A stretch of DNA of 64,000 nt, from NCBI GenBank assembly GCA_030148425.1, contig JASBTM010000008.1, positions 1-64,000 of the forward strand. The letters run 5' to 3'. The DNA is from Hyphomicrobium sp. (lineage in GTDB: Bacteria; Pseudomonadota; Alphaproteobacteria; Rhizobiales; Hyphomicrobiaceae). The notes beneath the pieces were generated by a model that had not been told where the DNA came from, ran no database searches, and worked only from the letters and a program-made list of their open reading frames with translations. Below are positions 42,349 through 51,881 of this stretch, piece after piece. The position numbers and the translations under genes were made by a program. Each line of letters opens with the position of its first letter. Position 1 is the first letter of the stretch.

Positions 42349-43638
42349 ATGGCTCCCCCGCGCCCTTCCAAGACGAAGATCGGCAACCATAAGCTTCACC
42401 CCGAAACATTGATGCTCGGCTACGGGTACGATCCACTTCTCTCCGAAGGCGCGGTCAAGCCTCCGGTTTTTCTGACATCGACCTTCGTCTTCAAATCGGC
42501 CGAGGAAGGCCGCGACTTTTTCGACTATGTCTCTGGACGACGGCAACCGCCGAAAGGCACATCGGCCGGCCTTGTCTATTCGCGCTTCAATCATCCCAAC
42601 AGCCAGATCGTTGAAGAACGCCTTGCCGTCTACGAGGAAGCCGAGGCCTGTATCCTCTTCTCATCCGGCATGTCGGCCATCGCGACCACGATTTTTGCTT
42701 ACGCTCGCCCCGGAGACGTGGTCGTCCATTCGCAGCCGCTTTACGGGGGTACCGAGACGCTGCTGTCGCGCACGCTCGAGCCGATGGGCATACACGCGAT
42801 GGGGTTCCCCAACGGCGTCGACGGGCGCAGTATCCGGGCAACTGTCGCGAACGCGGAAGCCAAGGGGCGCATCGCGCTGTTTCTGATTGAAACCCCATCA
42901 AACCCGCTAAACACTCTCGTCGACATAGCACTTCTGAGGCGCATTGCGGACGAGACATCGGCACGGCAAGGGTCCAAAGCTCTGCTTGCGTGCGACAATA
43001 CCCTGCTCGGACCGCTGTTCCAGCGCCCATTAGCCTTGGGCGCCGATCTCTCGATCTATTCGCTCACGAAATATGTCGGCGGCCATTCAGACCTTATCGC
43101 AGGAGCCGTACTCGGCAGCGCCGCACTGACGCGCCCCGTCAAACTTCTGCGTGGCGCCATCGGAACCCAGCTCGACGCGCATTCCTGCTGGATGCTCGGA
43201 CGCTCGCTCGAAACGCTCGAACTCAGAATGCAGCGAGCCAATAAGAACGCCGCTGCCGTCGCCAAATTCCTTCGCGACCAAAAAGCCGTTGCGAAGGTTC
43301 ACTATCTGCCGTTCCTCGAACCGAAAACGCCGCAACGTCGCGTCTACAATGCCCAGTGTAAGGCGGCGGGTTCGACGTTTTCCTTCGACATCACGGGCGG
43401 CGAACGGCAGGCATTTCAGGTTCTCAATCGTCTCGAAATCTTCAAACTGGCGGTGAGTCTCGGCGGCACCGAATCTCTCGCTTGCCATCCCGCTTCGACG
43501 ACGCACTCCGGTGTACCCGCCGAAGTCCGCGCGGCCATTGGCGTCTCGGATGCGACGATCCGCATTTCGATCGGCATCGAACATCCTGACGATCTCATCG
43601 CGGATCTCGCGCAGGCATTATCGGCAATCTCGAAATAG
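42349..43638 (+). CDS. Cys/Met-metabolism PLP enzyme (cystathionine gamma-synthase/methionine gamma-lyase family)
   Basis: A 429-residue fold-type I PLP enzyme. The Schiff-base lysine is in [36 protein letters not shown] and [11 protein letters not shown] bind the cofactor; [17 protein letters not shown] is the usual substrate loop with the Tyr and Arg. It is longer than MetB by about 40 residues, with an extra N-terminal part. Beta/gamma elimination versus gamma replacement cannot be fixed by eye. The ATG at 42349 has GAGG ten bases upstream. It is convergent with cimA. Confidence 0.85.
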   Translation: MAPPRPSKTKIGNHKLHPETLMLGYGYDPLLSEGAVKPPVFLTSTFVFKSAEEGRDFFDYVSGRRQPPKGTSAGLVYSRFNHPNSQIVEERLAVYEEAEACILFSSGMSAIATTIFAYARPGDVVVHSQPLYGGTETLLSRTLEPMGIHAMGFPNGVDGRSIRATVANAEAKGRIALFLIETPSNPLNTLVDIALLRRIADETSARQGSKALLACDNTLLGPLFQRPLALGADLSIYSLTKYVGGHSDLIAGAVLGSAALTRPVKLLRGAIGTQLDAHSCWMLGRSLETLELRMQRANKNAAAVAKFLRDQKAVAKVHYLPFLEPKTPQRRVYNAQCKAAGSTFSFDITGGERQAFQVLNRLEIFKLAVSLGGTESLACHPASTTHSGVPAEVRAAIGVSDATIRISIGIEHPDDLIADLAQALSAISK

Positions 43639-43645
43639 GAATGTC

Positions 43646-45277
43646 TCAGCCGGCGGCTGCGTTGTCTTTCAGAAGCTTAAAATTGATTGAATCGAGCAAC
43701 GCTTCGAAGCTCGCGTCAATGATGTTGGGCGAGACGCCGACAGTAGTCCAGCGCTCCCCCGATTCAGTATCGTGGCTCTCGACGAGAACGCGCGTTACGG
43801 AGGCCGTGCCGCCGTCGCGCGTCTGCGTCAGAATACGCACTTTGTAATCAACGAGCTCGACGTTCTCGATATGCTTCTGATAGCGGCCGAGGTCGCTGCG
43901 CAACGCATTGTCGAGAGCGTTGACCGGACCGTTCCCCTCGCCGACCGAAACCAATGCGGCCGCCTCGCCCGCGATCGAAACCGTTACAACAGCCTGCGAA
44001 ACGGTGCCGTTGCCGCCGTGAGCTTTCGAGCGTTCTTCCTTGCGCTCCACCGTCACGCGGAAATTATCGACCGAGAAATAACGAGGTACGCTCGCGAGCG
44101 CGCGGCGCGCGAGAAGCTCGAACGAGGCCTCCGCCGCCTCGTAGGAATAGCCCTGATCCTCGCGTGCCTTCACTTCATCGAGAAGAGCTTGAACGCGCGC
44201 GTCATCCCTGTCTGATGGCAGACCGAGGCGTTCAAGCGCCGACGTCAACGACGATCGCCCGCCCTGCTTCGACACGAGAATACGCCGCTCATTGCCGATG
44301 CTTTCCGGCGGAACGTGCTCGTAAGTTTCGGGGGCTTTCAAAAGCGCGGAAGCATGAATTCCCGCCTTCGTCGCGAAAGCGCTCTCGCCGACGTAAGGCG
44401 CGTGACGGTTCGGCGCTTCGTTCAAAACTTCGTCGAGAACGCGGCTCGCGTGCGTCAGCATCCTGAGCTTCTCGGGCGTGACGGCCGTCTCGAAGTGATC
44501 GGCAAACTCGCTTTTCAACAACAGCGTCGGGATGATCGACGTCAAGTTGGCGTTGCCGCAGCGTTCGCCGAGGCCGTTCAGCGTCCCTTGAATCTGGCGG
44601 CATCCGGCGCGCACAGCCATCAGCGTGTTGGCGACGGCGTTTTCCGTATCGTTGTGCGTGTGGATGCCGAGGTGCGAGCCCGGCACCTGCTTCGCGACGT
44701 CGGCGACGATACGCTCGACTTCGTGAGGAAGCGTGCCGCCATTGGTATCGCACAGCACGACCCAGCGCGCGCCCGCATCGTAAGCCGTCTTAGCGACAGC
44801 GAGCGCGTAATCGCGGTTTGACTTGTAGCCATCGAAGAAGTGCTCGCAGTCGATCATCACCTCGCGCTGCGTCTCGACGACGGCGCGGACGGACTGATCG
44901 ACGGCTTCGAGATTTTCGTCGTTTGAAATGCCGAGCGCGACGCGAACTTGATAATCCGAGGACTTGGCAACGAGGCAAATACTGTCCGCCGCCGACTGCA
45001 GCACGGCCTGAAAGCCCGGATCATTCGACACCGAGCGCCCGGCCCGCTTCGTCATGCCGAACGCGGTGAAGCGCGCCGACCGGAAATTGGGCCGCGAAGA
45101 AAACAACTCCGTGTCCGTCGAATTGGCGCCCGGATATCCGCCTTCGATGTAATCGATGCCCAAGTCATCCAGTACGCGCATGAGGCGGCGCTTGTCTTCG
45201 AGCGAAAAGTCGACGCCCGTCGTCTGCGCGCCGTCGCGCAGCGTCGTATCGAAGAGATAAAGGCGTTCCTTGCTCAT
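43646..45277 (-). CDS. cimA: (R)-citramalate synthase
   Basis: A 543-residue enzyme of the isopropylmalate synthase family. The catalytic barrel has LFDTTLRDGAQTTGVDFS and HLGIHTHNDTENAVAN; the C-terminal regulatory LeuA dimer domain follows near residue 400. It condenses pyruvate and acetyl-CoA to citramalate, giving isoleucine without threonine. TTGVDFS, GIDYIEGGYPGAN and the length match CimA rather than LeuA. The start at 45277 overlaps the acetyltransferase stop by four bases, so they share a transcript. Confidence 0.9.
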   Translation of the reverse strand: MSKERLYLFDTTLRDGAQTTGVDFSLEDKRRLMRVLDDLGIDYIEGGYPGANSTDTELFSSRPNFRSARFTAFGMTKRAGRSVSNDPGFQAVLQSAADSICLVAKSSDYQVRVALGISNDENLEAVDQSVRAVVETQREVMIDCEHFFDGYKSNRDYALAVAKTAYDAGARWVVLCDTNGGTLPHEVERIVADVAKQVPGSHLGIHTHNDTENAVANTLMAVRAGCRQIQGTLNGLGERCGNANLTSIIPTLLLKSEFADHFETAVTPEKLRMLTHASRVLDEVLNEAPNRHAPYVGESAFATKAGIHASALLKAPETYEHVPPESIGNERRILVSKQGGRSSLTSALERLGLPSDRDDARVQALLDEVKAREDQGYSYEAAEASFELLARRALASVPRYFSVDNFRVTVERKEERSKAHGGNGTVSQAVVTVSIAGEAAALVSVGEGNGPVNALDNALRSDLGRYQKHIENVELVDYKVRILTQTRDGGTASVTRVLVESHDTESGERWTTVGVSPNIIDASFEALLDSINFKLLKDNAAAG

Positions 45278-45783
45278 GACGGCTTCGAAGGTTGTTTCGC
45301 TGGGCTTTCGATGAGCCGCTTTATCATGGTCGTGTTGGAAAGCCACTGATCGTCGAGCGGGACAGAATTGCGCTGCGCAGCGATATAGCCGCGGCGCTCG
45401 AAAAAGGGCACCGCTGTATCGCTGGCATCAACCGTGATGGCCTCAGCGCCGCGCGCCGCCGCAATCTTCTCGAGCGCGTCGGCGAGCGCCGCGCCCACTC
45501 CTTCACCCGCGTAATCCGGATGCACGTAAAGCATGTCGATGATTTTATTGTCCTTAAGGGACCCAAACCCGAGGTATTCGCCGTCGAGCTGAACGATCAG
45601 AGTAAGCGCCCCGGCAAGCCGCGCGCGGAACTCCGCCGCGTCTTCGGCACTGGCGGCCCAGGCAATTCTTTGGTCTTCATCGTAGTCGTCGGCCGTCAAT
45701 TCATCGATGGACTGAGCGAAAAGATCGCGAAGCGCCATCGTGTCGGCCGGAAGGAAAGGACGGAGCGGATATTCGTCGGACAT
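45274..45783 (-). CDS. GNAT-family N-acetyltransferase
   Basis: A 169-residue acetyltransferase with the acetyl-CoA-binding motif MLYVHPDYAGEGVGAALADAL and the C-terminal FFERRGYIAAQ typical of GNAT proteins. Substrate unknown. The ATG at 45783 fits the family start (MSDEYPLRPFLPADTMAL) though it lacks a clear ribosome site. It overlaps cimA by four bases and is upstream of it, so the pair forms an operon, which may be convenience rather than shared function. Confidence 0.8.
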   Translation of the reverse strand: MSDEYPLRPFLPADTMALRDLFAQSIDELTADDYDEDQRIAWAASAEDAAEFRARLAGALTLIVQLDGEYLGFGSLKDNKIIDMLYVHPDYAGEGVGAALADALEKIAAARGAEAITVDASDTAVPFFERRGYIAAQRNSVPLDDQWLSNTTMIKRLIESPAKQPSKPS

Positions 45784-46046
45784 CGGTTTGAAAGGCTTGA
45801 CTAAAATTGCACTCAAAGGCGGCCGGAGCAGCCTCGGCTGTTGCATGAACGATAAGGGATCCTTCGGTGGCCTAGCCTCATGCGCCAGGCGTTGCAACCC
45901 CCCAGTTCGTCAGGATATGGCAAAGCGATCGGATTTCGACACGTGCGTCAAAAGCACTTTTGTATCTGGGTTGTTATTCCTTTGACGTCACTTTGCGTCA
46001 GCCTAAAGTTGCAGCCAGAAGATGCGATCCTTCGACCAGACCGGGC

Positions 46047-46484
46047 ATGGTGCTGAACTACGATACGGCGAAAGCCATAGTTGAAGAGGCACATCGCGCC
46101 TGGAGCGCGGGCGATATCGATGCGGTTCTTCGCACCTATGCGCACGATATCTGGTTCCAGCGCAACGCCGCGGACTCGTCATCCGCGCCCCTGGTCATCC
46201 AAGGGCGGCCCGCGATGGAGACCTTTTTAAAATCTGTCGCATCCAAGGCCCCTGGCATGGCCACCATAGAAAGTTTCCAGTTTCACTCAGGAATTGGACG
46301 ATCGCGCGTCTCGTATTTCCTGCAAGATCGCGAAACCGGACAAAGCTTGTCCGGCACATACCGACAGATCGTGATGTTTCGCGGCATGCTTATTTCGCGG
46401 CTCGAGCAATTTCACGACGCCGCGCGGTTGGCGGCATTCTTTCGATTGATCGAGGCTAAATCGGTTCATGTGAACAGCCGATAG
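46047..46484 (+). CDS. NTF2/SnoaL-like fold protein
   Basis: A 145-residue protein with the cone-shaped NTF2-like pattern: a first helix AKAIVEEAHRAWSAGDIDAVLRTYAHDIWFQ and later strands RQIVMFRGMLISRLEQFHDAARLAAFF. Members bind small hydrophobic molecules or act as isomerases; none of the known catalytic sets is obvious. It is convergent with cysI, stands alone, and starts at an ATG with only a weak site. Confidence 0.7.
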   Translation: MVLNYDTAKAIVEEAHRAWSAGDIDAVLRTYAHDIWFQRNAADSSSAPLVIQGRPAMETFLKSVASKAPGMATIESFQFHSGIGRSRVSYFLQDRETGQSLSGTYRQIVMFRGMLISRLEQFHDAARLAAFFRLIEAKSVHVNSR

Positions 46485-46533
46485 CCGTCGCGCCGCAAGC
46501 GAACTCGCGGCACACCTCCGCAGGAACTCATTC

Positions 46534-48267
46534 CTACTGGACGAGCTTCACGTCCGCATGAAACTGGTTGCCTGTCGGCGTTTCCTTCACGTAGCCCGAG
46601 CGGATGGCGAAATCACCGAAATGCTCACCTTCGTTCCGTGTCTTCGCGTAGTTGATAAAGATCGGCTCTAAGAGCGATACGATGCGTTGCTTGTCGACGT
46701 CCTGCGCGTAGAGCTTCGACAACCGCGAGCCGTTGAACGCCGCCCCGAGGTAAAGGTTGTAAAGACCTGGATTACGGCCAACGAGACCGATCTCCGCGAG
46801 GTAGGGACGCGCGCAGCCGTTCGGGCAGCCCGTCATGCGGATGACGATATCGTCGTCTTTCAGGCCGGCCTTATCGAGACTTTCTTCCAGTGCCGTCACG
46901 AGATCGGGCAAGAAGCGCTCGCTTTCGGCCAGCGCCAGTCCGCACGTCGGCAGCGCGACGCACGCCATCGCGTTCCGTCGCAATCCGGACGAAACATCCA
47001 GCGCGATGCCATGCTTTTCGAAGATGCTCTCGATCTTCGCCTTCGATTTTCCCGGCACGTTGGCGAGAATGACGTTCTGGTTCGCCGTGCAGACAAAATC
47101 ACAGATGCCGAGATCCGCGATCTCCCGCAGCGCCGTCCTGAGCGCGAAGCCCGGACGATCCTTGATGCGCCCGTTCTCGACGAACAGCGTGAGATGCCAG
47201 GGCTTGTCGGCGCTCTTCTTGCCGTCGAGCGTTTGGCGCCAGCCGATCTTGTCGCCAGTGCTCGTGAACTTGAATGGCTTCGGCTTTCCGAATTTAAACC
47301 CGGCGCGCTTCTCGACTTCCGCGCGGAAATTGTCGAGGCCGCGGTCTTCGATTGTGTATTTCAGGCGAGCGCGGGCGCGATTTTCGCGATTGCCCCAGTC
47401 GCGCTGCACAGTCACGACGTTTTCAGCGACCGCTATCGCCTGCTCCGGCGTGCAGAAGCCGAGAAGATCGGCCGCGCGCGGGAAGGTGTTGAGGTCGCCA
47501 TGCGTCATACCCATGCCGCCGCCGATGGTAACGTTCCAGCCGACAAGCTCACCCTTCTCGACGATGGCGATATAGCCGAGATCGTGGGCGTAGATATCGA
47601 CGTCATTGTCGGGCGGCACCGCAACCACGACCTTGAATTTGCGCGGCAGATAATGGACGCCGTAGATAGGCTCAACATCTTGCTTCGCCGGTCCAGACCT
47701 GTCCTCGACCTTTTCACCGTCGAGCCAAATTTCGTGATAGGCGCCGGTCTTCGGCAGCAAATGCTCGCTGATCGCCTTGCCGAGGTCATAGGCTTGGCGA
47801 TGCGCTTTAGAGAGATCGGGATTGGCAGCCGTCATGACGTTGCGATTGACGTCGCCGCATGCCGCAAGCGTATCGAGGCAAATGTCGTGGAAGGACTGCA
47901 TCGTGCGCTTGAGGTTCGACTTGATGACGCCGTGAAACTGAAATGTCTCGCGCGTCGTCAGCCGCATGGACCCGTTGGCGTAAGTGCTCGCGATGTTGTC
48001 CAGCCCGATCCACTGCTTCGCACCGAGAAAGCCTCCCGGAATGCGCAAGCGGATCATGAAGGCGTAGGCCTTCTCGAGCTTCTTCTTCGAGCGTTCGCCA
48101 CGAACGTCGCGGTCGTCCTGAATATAGGAGCCGTGAAACTTGATGAGCTGCTGATCGTCTTCGGCGATCGCGCCGGTTTCAACCTTCCGCAGTCCTTCAG
48201 CCAGCGTTCCGCGCAGCTGATGGCTCTGCTCCTTGATGAACTCGTTCTTCGAGCGTTTGTCGGTCAT
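46534..48267 (-). CDS. cysI: Sulfite reductase hemoprotein (beta) subunit
   Basis: A 577-residue sulfite reductase. It carries both ferredoxin-type repeat halves (TTRETFQFHGVIKSNLKRTM and GRIKDRPGFALRTALREI) and the Cys ligands of the 4Fe-4S/siroheme unit: CVALPTCGLALAESERFLPD and MTGCPNGCARPYLAEIGLVG. It reduces sulfite to sulfide with six electrons from CysJ. It starts at 48267 after GGGGAACG and lies 66 bases downstream of cysJ on the same strand. Confidence 0.95.
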   Translation of the reverse strand: MTDKRSKNEFIKEQSHQLRGTLAEGLRKVETGAIAEDDQQLIKFHGSYIQDDRDVRGERSKKKLEKAYAFMIRLRIPGGFLGAKQWIGLDNIASTYANGSMRLTTRETFQFHGVIKSNLKRTMQSFHDICLDTLAACGDVNRNVMTAANPDLSKAHRQAYDLGKAISEHLLPKTGAYHEIWLDGEKVEDRSGPAKQDVEPIYGVHYLPRKFKVVVAVPPDNDVDIYAHDLGYIAIVEKGELVGWNVTIGGGMGMTHGDLNTFPRAADLLGFCTPEQAIAVAENVVTVQRDWGNRENRARARLKYTIEDRGLDNFRAEVEKRAGFKFGKPKPFKFTSTGDKIGWRQTLDGKKSADKPWHLTLFVENGRIKDRPGFALRTALREIADLGICDFVCTANQNVILANVPGKSKAKIESIFEKHGIALDVSSGLRRNAMACVALPTCGLALAESERFLPDLVTALEESLDKAGLKDDDIVIRMTGCPNGCARPYLAEIGLVGRNPGLYNLYLGAAFNGSRLSKLYAQDVDKQRIVSLLEPIFINYAKTRNEGEHFGDFAIRSGYVKETPTGNQFHADVKLVQ

Positions 48268-48333
48268 TTCTGTCGTTCCCCGGCATTCCCTCACTCCTCC
48301 GCAGCGTTGCGACGAGGAAGGGGAATTTGAATC

Positions 48334-50118
48334 CTAATATACGTCGCGCTGGTAGCGGCCTGCCTTCGTCAGCTCTTTGAGCTTGGCGCGGCCAGCCTCT
48401 TCGTCGCCTTTCAGCGGCTCGGCGAGGATCTTGACGAGCGTCTGATCGACGTCCTTCGCCATGCCCTTCTCATCACCGCAGACGTAGATGTGCGCGCCCT
48501 CTTCGAGCCAAGCGCGAAGATCGTTGCGCTGTTCCCAGAGACGATGCTGCACGTAGATCTTCTCCGGCTGGTCGCGCGAGAACGCAACGTCGATGCGCGT
48601 CAGATCTCCGGAAGACAGGTAATCCTGCCATTCGAGCTGATACAGGAAGTCGTTGGTAAAGTTCCGCTCGCCGAAGAACAGCCAACTCTTGCCCTTGGCA
48701 CCGTTAGCCACGCGTTCCTCAACAAAAGCGCGATAGGGGGCGACGCCGGTACCTGCGCCAATCATGATGATCGGCGTGTGGCCGTCCGGCGGCAGACGAT
48801 AATGGCGGTTCGGCTTCACATAGAGCCGCGCGGTCTGGCCGACCTTGCGCCGTTCGCCGAGGAACGTCGAAGAGACGCCCTTCCGGACGCGACCATGCGA
48901 TTCCCAGCGTACCGCACCGACCAAAAGATGCGCTTCACCCGGATGCGCCTTGAGGCTCGAAGCGACCGAGTAAAGCCGTCCCGGCAAAGGACGAAGCACG
49001 CTCGTCAGCTGTTCCGCAGTAAGCTTTTCCGGATAGGCTTCGAAGAAGTCGATCAGCTGCCGGTCGGAAGCGAACTTCGGATAGGATTCACCTTCGAGGA
49101 GCGCCTTCGCATCATCGCGCCCCGTTAGCTTCGCGTAATTCTCGACGAACGACCGCGAGAGCGTCGTAACGTCGTAAGACTTCTGCAGTTTCAAAAGCAG
49201 CGCCGCGTCCGAACCGAGGCCGACCGTCCGCAGCAAGTCATCGACGAGTGCGGGATCGTTCTCCGGGTATATGCCAATCGCATCACCCGGCTGATACGCG
49301 AACGCCGGGTCATCGAACGCAAACTCGGCGTGCCAGGTCTCGCGCGTCGAGCCCGTTCCGTTCAAATTCACGAGCGCGGAAATCTCAGCTTCGAGCGGAT
49401 GCTCTGCGGTGTACTTGGGTTCATCGTCATCGGTTGGCGCAGAGGTCGCGCCAAAATCGACGTGTACGACCGTTCCACCCGCCGCTTGCTCATCCTTCGG
49501 AGCAAGCTTGCCGAGCGCGTTTTCGGTCCAGTCCGCAGCTTGTTTCGCATAGTCGAGATCGAGATCGACGCGATCGAACGCGCGAACGCCACCGAGTTCT
49601 TCGAGGCGCGCATCGATGGCCCGGCCCACGGCGCAGAATTGCGTGTAGGCCGTATCGCCCAGCGCCAGAACCGCAAAGCGCACACCGTCGATGCGGGGGG
49701 CGGCATCGCTCATCAGGGCCTGATAGAAGTCGACCGCGCGGGCGGGCGGATCGCCCTCACCCCAAGTTGCAGCAAAAACCACGACATTCTTCGCCTTGGC
49801 CAGGAGCGCCATGTCGGCGTCGGCCATATCGAAAACCTTGGCGTCGAGTCCGTGCTTCTGCGCGGCTTTCTTAGCCTTGTTGGCCAGAGCCTCGGAATTC
49901 CCGCTTTCACTGCCGTAAAGGATGGTCAGCGGCACACGCGGTCGCGCCGCCGGAAGGGCTTGCGCCAGCCCGCCGCCCTGGGCCGCCTCGAAGCCCGCGA
50001 AGAAGCCGGCGAGCCAAGAGCGTTGCTGCGGCGTTGTCCGAGCAACCACTTTGTTCAGCATTTCAATCTCTTCCGGCAGGAAAGGCGCATTGCGCGGAAG
50101 CAGCGGGGTCGCGGTCAC
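48334..50118 (-). CDS. cysJ: Sulfite reductase [NADPH] flavoprotein (alpha) subunit
   Basis: A 594-residue flavoprotein: N-terminal flavodoxin domain from about residue 65 (LTILYGSESGNSEALA), FAD domain with GRLYSVASSLKAHPGE, and NADPH domain with MIGAGTGVAPYRAFVEERV, ending YQRDVY as CysJ does. It moves electrons from NADPH through FAD and FMN to CysI. It begins at a GTG with GAGGAGA seven bases upstream. First gene of the cysJI pair; a 592-base gap upstream separates it from pqqA. Confidence 0.95.
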   Translation of the reverse strand: MTATPLLPRNAPFLPEEIEMLNKVVARTTPQQRSWLAGFFAGFEAAQGGGLAQALPAARPRVPLTILYGSESGNSEALANKAKKAAQKHGLDAKVFDMADADMALLAKAKNVVVFAATWGEGDPPARAVDFYQALMSDAAPRIDGVRFAVLALGDTAYTQFCAVGRAIDARLEELGGVRAFDRVDLDLDYAKQAADWTENALGKLAPKDEQAAGGTVVHVDFGATSAPTDDDEPKYTAEHPLEAEISALVNLNGTGSTRETWHAEFAFDDPAFAYQPGDAIGIYPENDPALVDDLLRTVGLGSDAALLLKLQKSYDVTTLSRSFVENYAKLTGRDDAKALLEGESYPKFASDRQLIDFFEAYPEKLTAEQLTSVLRPLPGRLYSVASSLKAHPGEAHLLVGAVRWESHGRVRKGVSSTFLGERRKVGQTARLYVKPNRHYRLPPDGHTPIIMIGAGTGVAPYRAFVEERVANGAKGKSWLFFGERNFTNDFLYQLEWQDYLSSGDLTRIDVAFSRDQPEKIYVQHRLWEQRNDLRAWLEEGAHIYVCGDEKGMAKDVDQTLVKILAEPLKGDEEAGRAKLKELTKAGRYQRDVY

Positions 50119-50710
50119 AAATAGTCTCCTCGTCCGGCTCTCAATCCGGATTTTTCAAGCCGCCGGCCTAGCGCGCCTGAGATCCCGGGAAAAGCCCAAA
50201 ACTCTGCGGCGAGCGCTTGGCGCTCGATCCTTAATGCCCATTTCCTAATAACCCACCGAACGCCACCAGCAAGCAGGACCTCCGGCGATGCGCGCGGGCG
50301 GCATTCATACGCGTTATTGGAACAATTTTCTACACACCTGCGGCATTCCACCCCAAATATAAGAATAATATTCTAATATGCCAGACATGGAACAGCCTGC
50401 CCCTTCGTCACCGGGCATCGCCGACTAGGACCTTCGGCTGACCTGGTCCCCCACCGCGCCCGATCGGTCACCCTCTCGCAAATGCGCTGTTAGCGCTCTG
50501 GATCAGAGCCACACGCAGACGTGAAGGACGTTGATTTGAAAAGAAGTCTCCAAACGTGGTTCTTAGCTCTCAACAGCGGCATCGAGCCTTGACTTTGAGA
50601 GGCCGATCCGCAGATTGGGCCGGCACAACATAAGTGCCTGCACCGATTGAGTGGGCCCTCGGCGGGGTCTGCTGGGTAGGGAAAGCAGTTTACCGCTTGG
50701 AGGAAACACC
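50119..50710. other. 592-base divergent region, cysJ / pqqA
   Basis: No gene is supported here. The palindrome AGAATAATATTCT at 50362-50374 lies in an unusually AT-rich patch about 245 bases before cysJ, and a smaller repeat GCGC-TGTTA-GCGC is near 50484. The part next to pqqA should hold the pqq promoter; GGAGGA at about 50699 is the pqqA ribosome site. Confidence 0.4.
50362..50374. promoter_or_regulatory. AT-rich palindrome upstream of cysJI
   Basis: AGAATA-A-TATTCT is a perfect 13-base palindrome in the cysJ/pqqA divergent region, within ATATAAGAATAATATTCTAA. Its form would suit a dimeric repressor or activator of sulfur assimilation, but no regulator gene is adjacent and the binding protein is unknown. 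Confidence 0.4.
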
Positions 50711-50800
50711 ATGAAGACCTGGACGAAGCCAGAAGTTCGCGAGCAGGAAGTCGGCCTCGAAGTTACGAGCTACCTTCCGGCCGAGATCGACCTCATCTAA
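50711..50800 (+). CDS. pqqA: PQQ precursor peptide PqqA
   Basis: A 29-residue peptide, MKTWTKPEVREQEVGLEVTS then YLPAEIDLI. Glu17 and Tyr21, spaced E-x3-Y, are the residues that PqqE crosslinks and that become pyrroloquinoline quinone. A GGAGGA ribosome site precedes the ATG. It is too short for ordinary ORF listing. The 148 bases to pqqB may contain a processing or attenuation site that raises pqqA mRNA over the rest, as is usual for this operon. Confidence 0.95.
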   Translation: MKTWTKPEVREQEVGLEVTSYLPAEIDLI

Positions 50801-50948
50801 ATCGGATGATGTCATCGATCTCGCAAATTTTGTGAGATAGCGGCGCGGCGGTCGATCGGAATGGTCGGCCGCCGCAGCTGTATGCTCTCTAGAAAATGAG
50901 AGCGCTGCCGGGTTTGGCGACCGTCGGCGTAACCGACATTCAGCATCA

Positions 50949-51881
50949 ATGATCATAAAAGTGCTTGGATCCGCCGCTGGGGGCGGGTTTCCGCAATGGA
51001 ATTGCAACGGCCATCACTCATCGCGGGTGAGAGCCGGAGAGGCGGGATATAAGGCAAGGCTGCAATCGTCGCTCGCCGTCAGCGCTGACGGCGTGAGTTG
51101 GGTGCTGCTCAATGCCTCCCCCGACATTCGCCAGCAAATCAACGAGACGCTGGAACTGCAGCCTTCGCGCTCCGGGCCGCTGCGCGCCTCGCCGATCAAG
51201 GCGGTCGTCGTCACCAATGCCGACGTGGATCACATCACGGGGCTCTTGAGCCTGCGGGAGGGCCAACCCTTCACGATTTACGGCTCAGACCGTGTTTTGG
51301 CGACGCTCGACGCCAATTCGATCTTCAACGTGCTGGCTGCCGACAAGGTGAAGCGCGTCACCTTCGAACTGGACAAGCCTACCCGGCTCGAAGGCGCCGG
51401 ATTGGACCTCGGGCTGGTCGTCGAGGCCTTTGCTGTTCCCGGCAAAGTCGCGCTGTTTCTCGAGAAAGGCGACGCCGGAAACAACTTCGGCAGCCGCGAC
51501 GGCGACACTATCGGCCTCAAGATCACCGATGCGAAGACAGGCAAAGCCTTCTTCTACATCCCGGGCGTCGCCGAGATCGATCCGCCGCTTGCGGACAAAA
51601 TTCGCGACGCCGACTTGATCTTTTTGGACGGCACGCTGTTTACCGATGACGAGATGCTGACTCAGGGCCTGCTCAACAAAACCGGCAAGCGCATGGGCCA
51701 TATTTCTGTTTCGGGACCTGACGGCTCCATCGCGGTTTTGAGCAAACTCAACGTAAAGCGCCGGATTTACGTCCACATCAACAATTCGAACCCAATCCTG
51801 GACGAAAACTCAGAAGCCCGTAAAGTCGTCGAAGCATCCGGTTGGGAAGTCGGCTTCGATGGCATGGAGGTCCGCCTATGA
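50949..51881 (+). CDS. pqqB: PQQ biosynthesis protein PqqB
   Basis: A 310-residue metallo-beta-lactamase-fold protein, start KVLGSAAGGGFPQWNCNGHHSS, with the zinc-site segment VVTNADVDHITGLLSLREGQ. PqqB is thought to hydroxylate the Glu-Tyr diamino acid during PQQ synthesis. Length is normal. Its stop overlaps the pqqC start (ATGA). Confidence 0.96.
   Translation: MIIKVLGSAAGGGFPQWNCNGHHSSRVRAGEAGYKARLQSSLAVSADGVSWVLLNASPDIRQQINETLELQPSRSGPLRASPIKAVVVTNADVDHITGLLSLREGQPFTIYGSDRVLATLDANSIFNVLAADKVKRVTFELDKPTRLEGAGLDLGLVVEAFAVPGKVALFLEKGDAGNNFGSRDGDTIGLKITDAKTGKAFFYIPGVAEIDPPLADKIRDADLIFLDGTLFTDDEMLTQGLLNKTGKRMGHISVSGPDGSIAVLSKLNVKRRIYVHINNSNPILDENSEARKVVEASGWEVGFDGMEVRL

Noticed and set aside
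46687..48330. A 547-codon open frame antisense to cysI
   Set aside because: Lies wholly over a clear sulfite reductase gene; composition is that of a reading-frame shadow.
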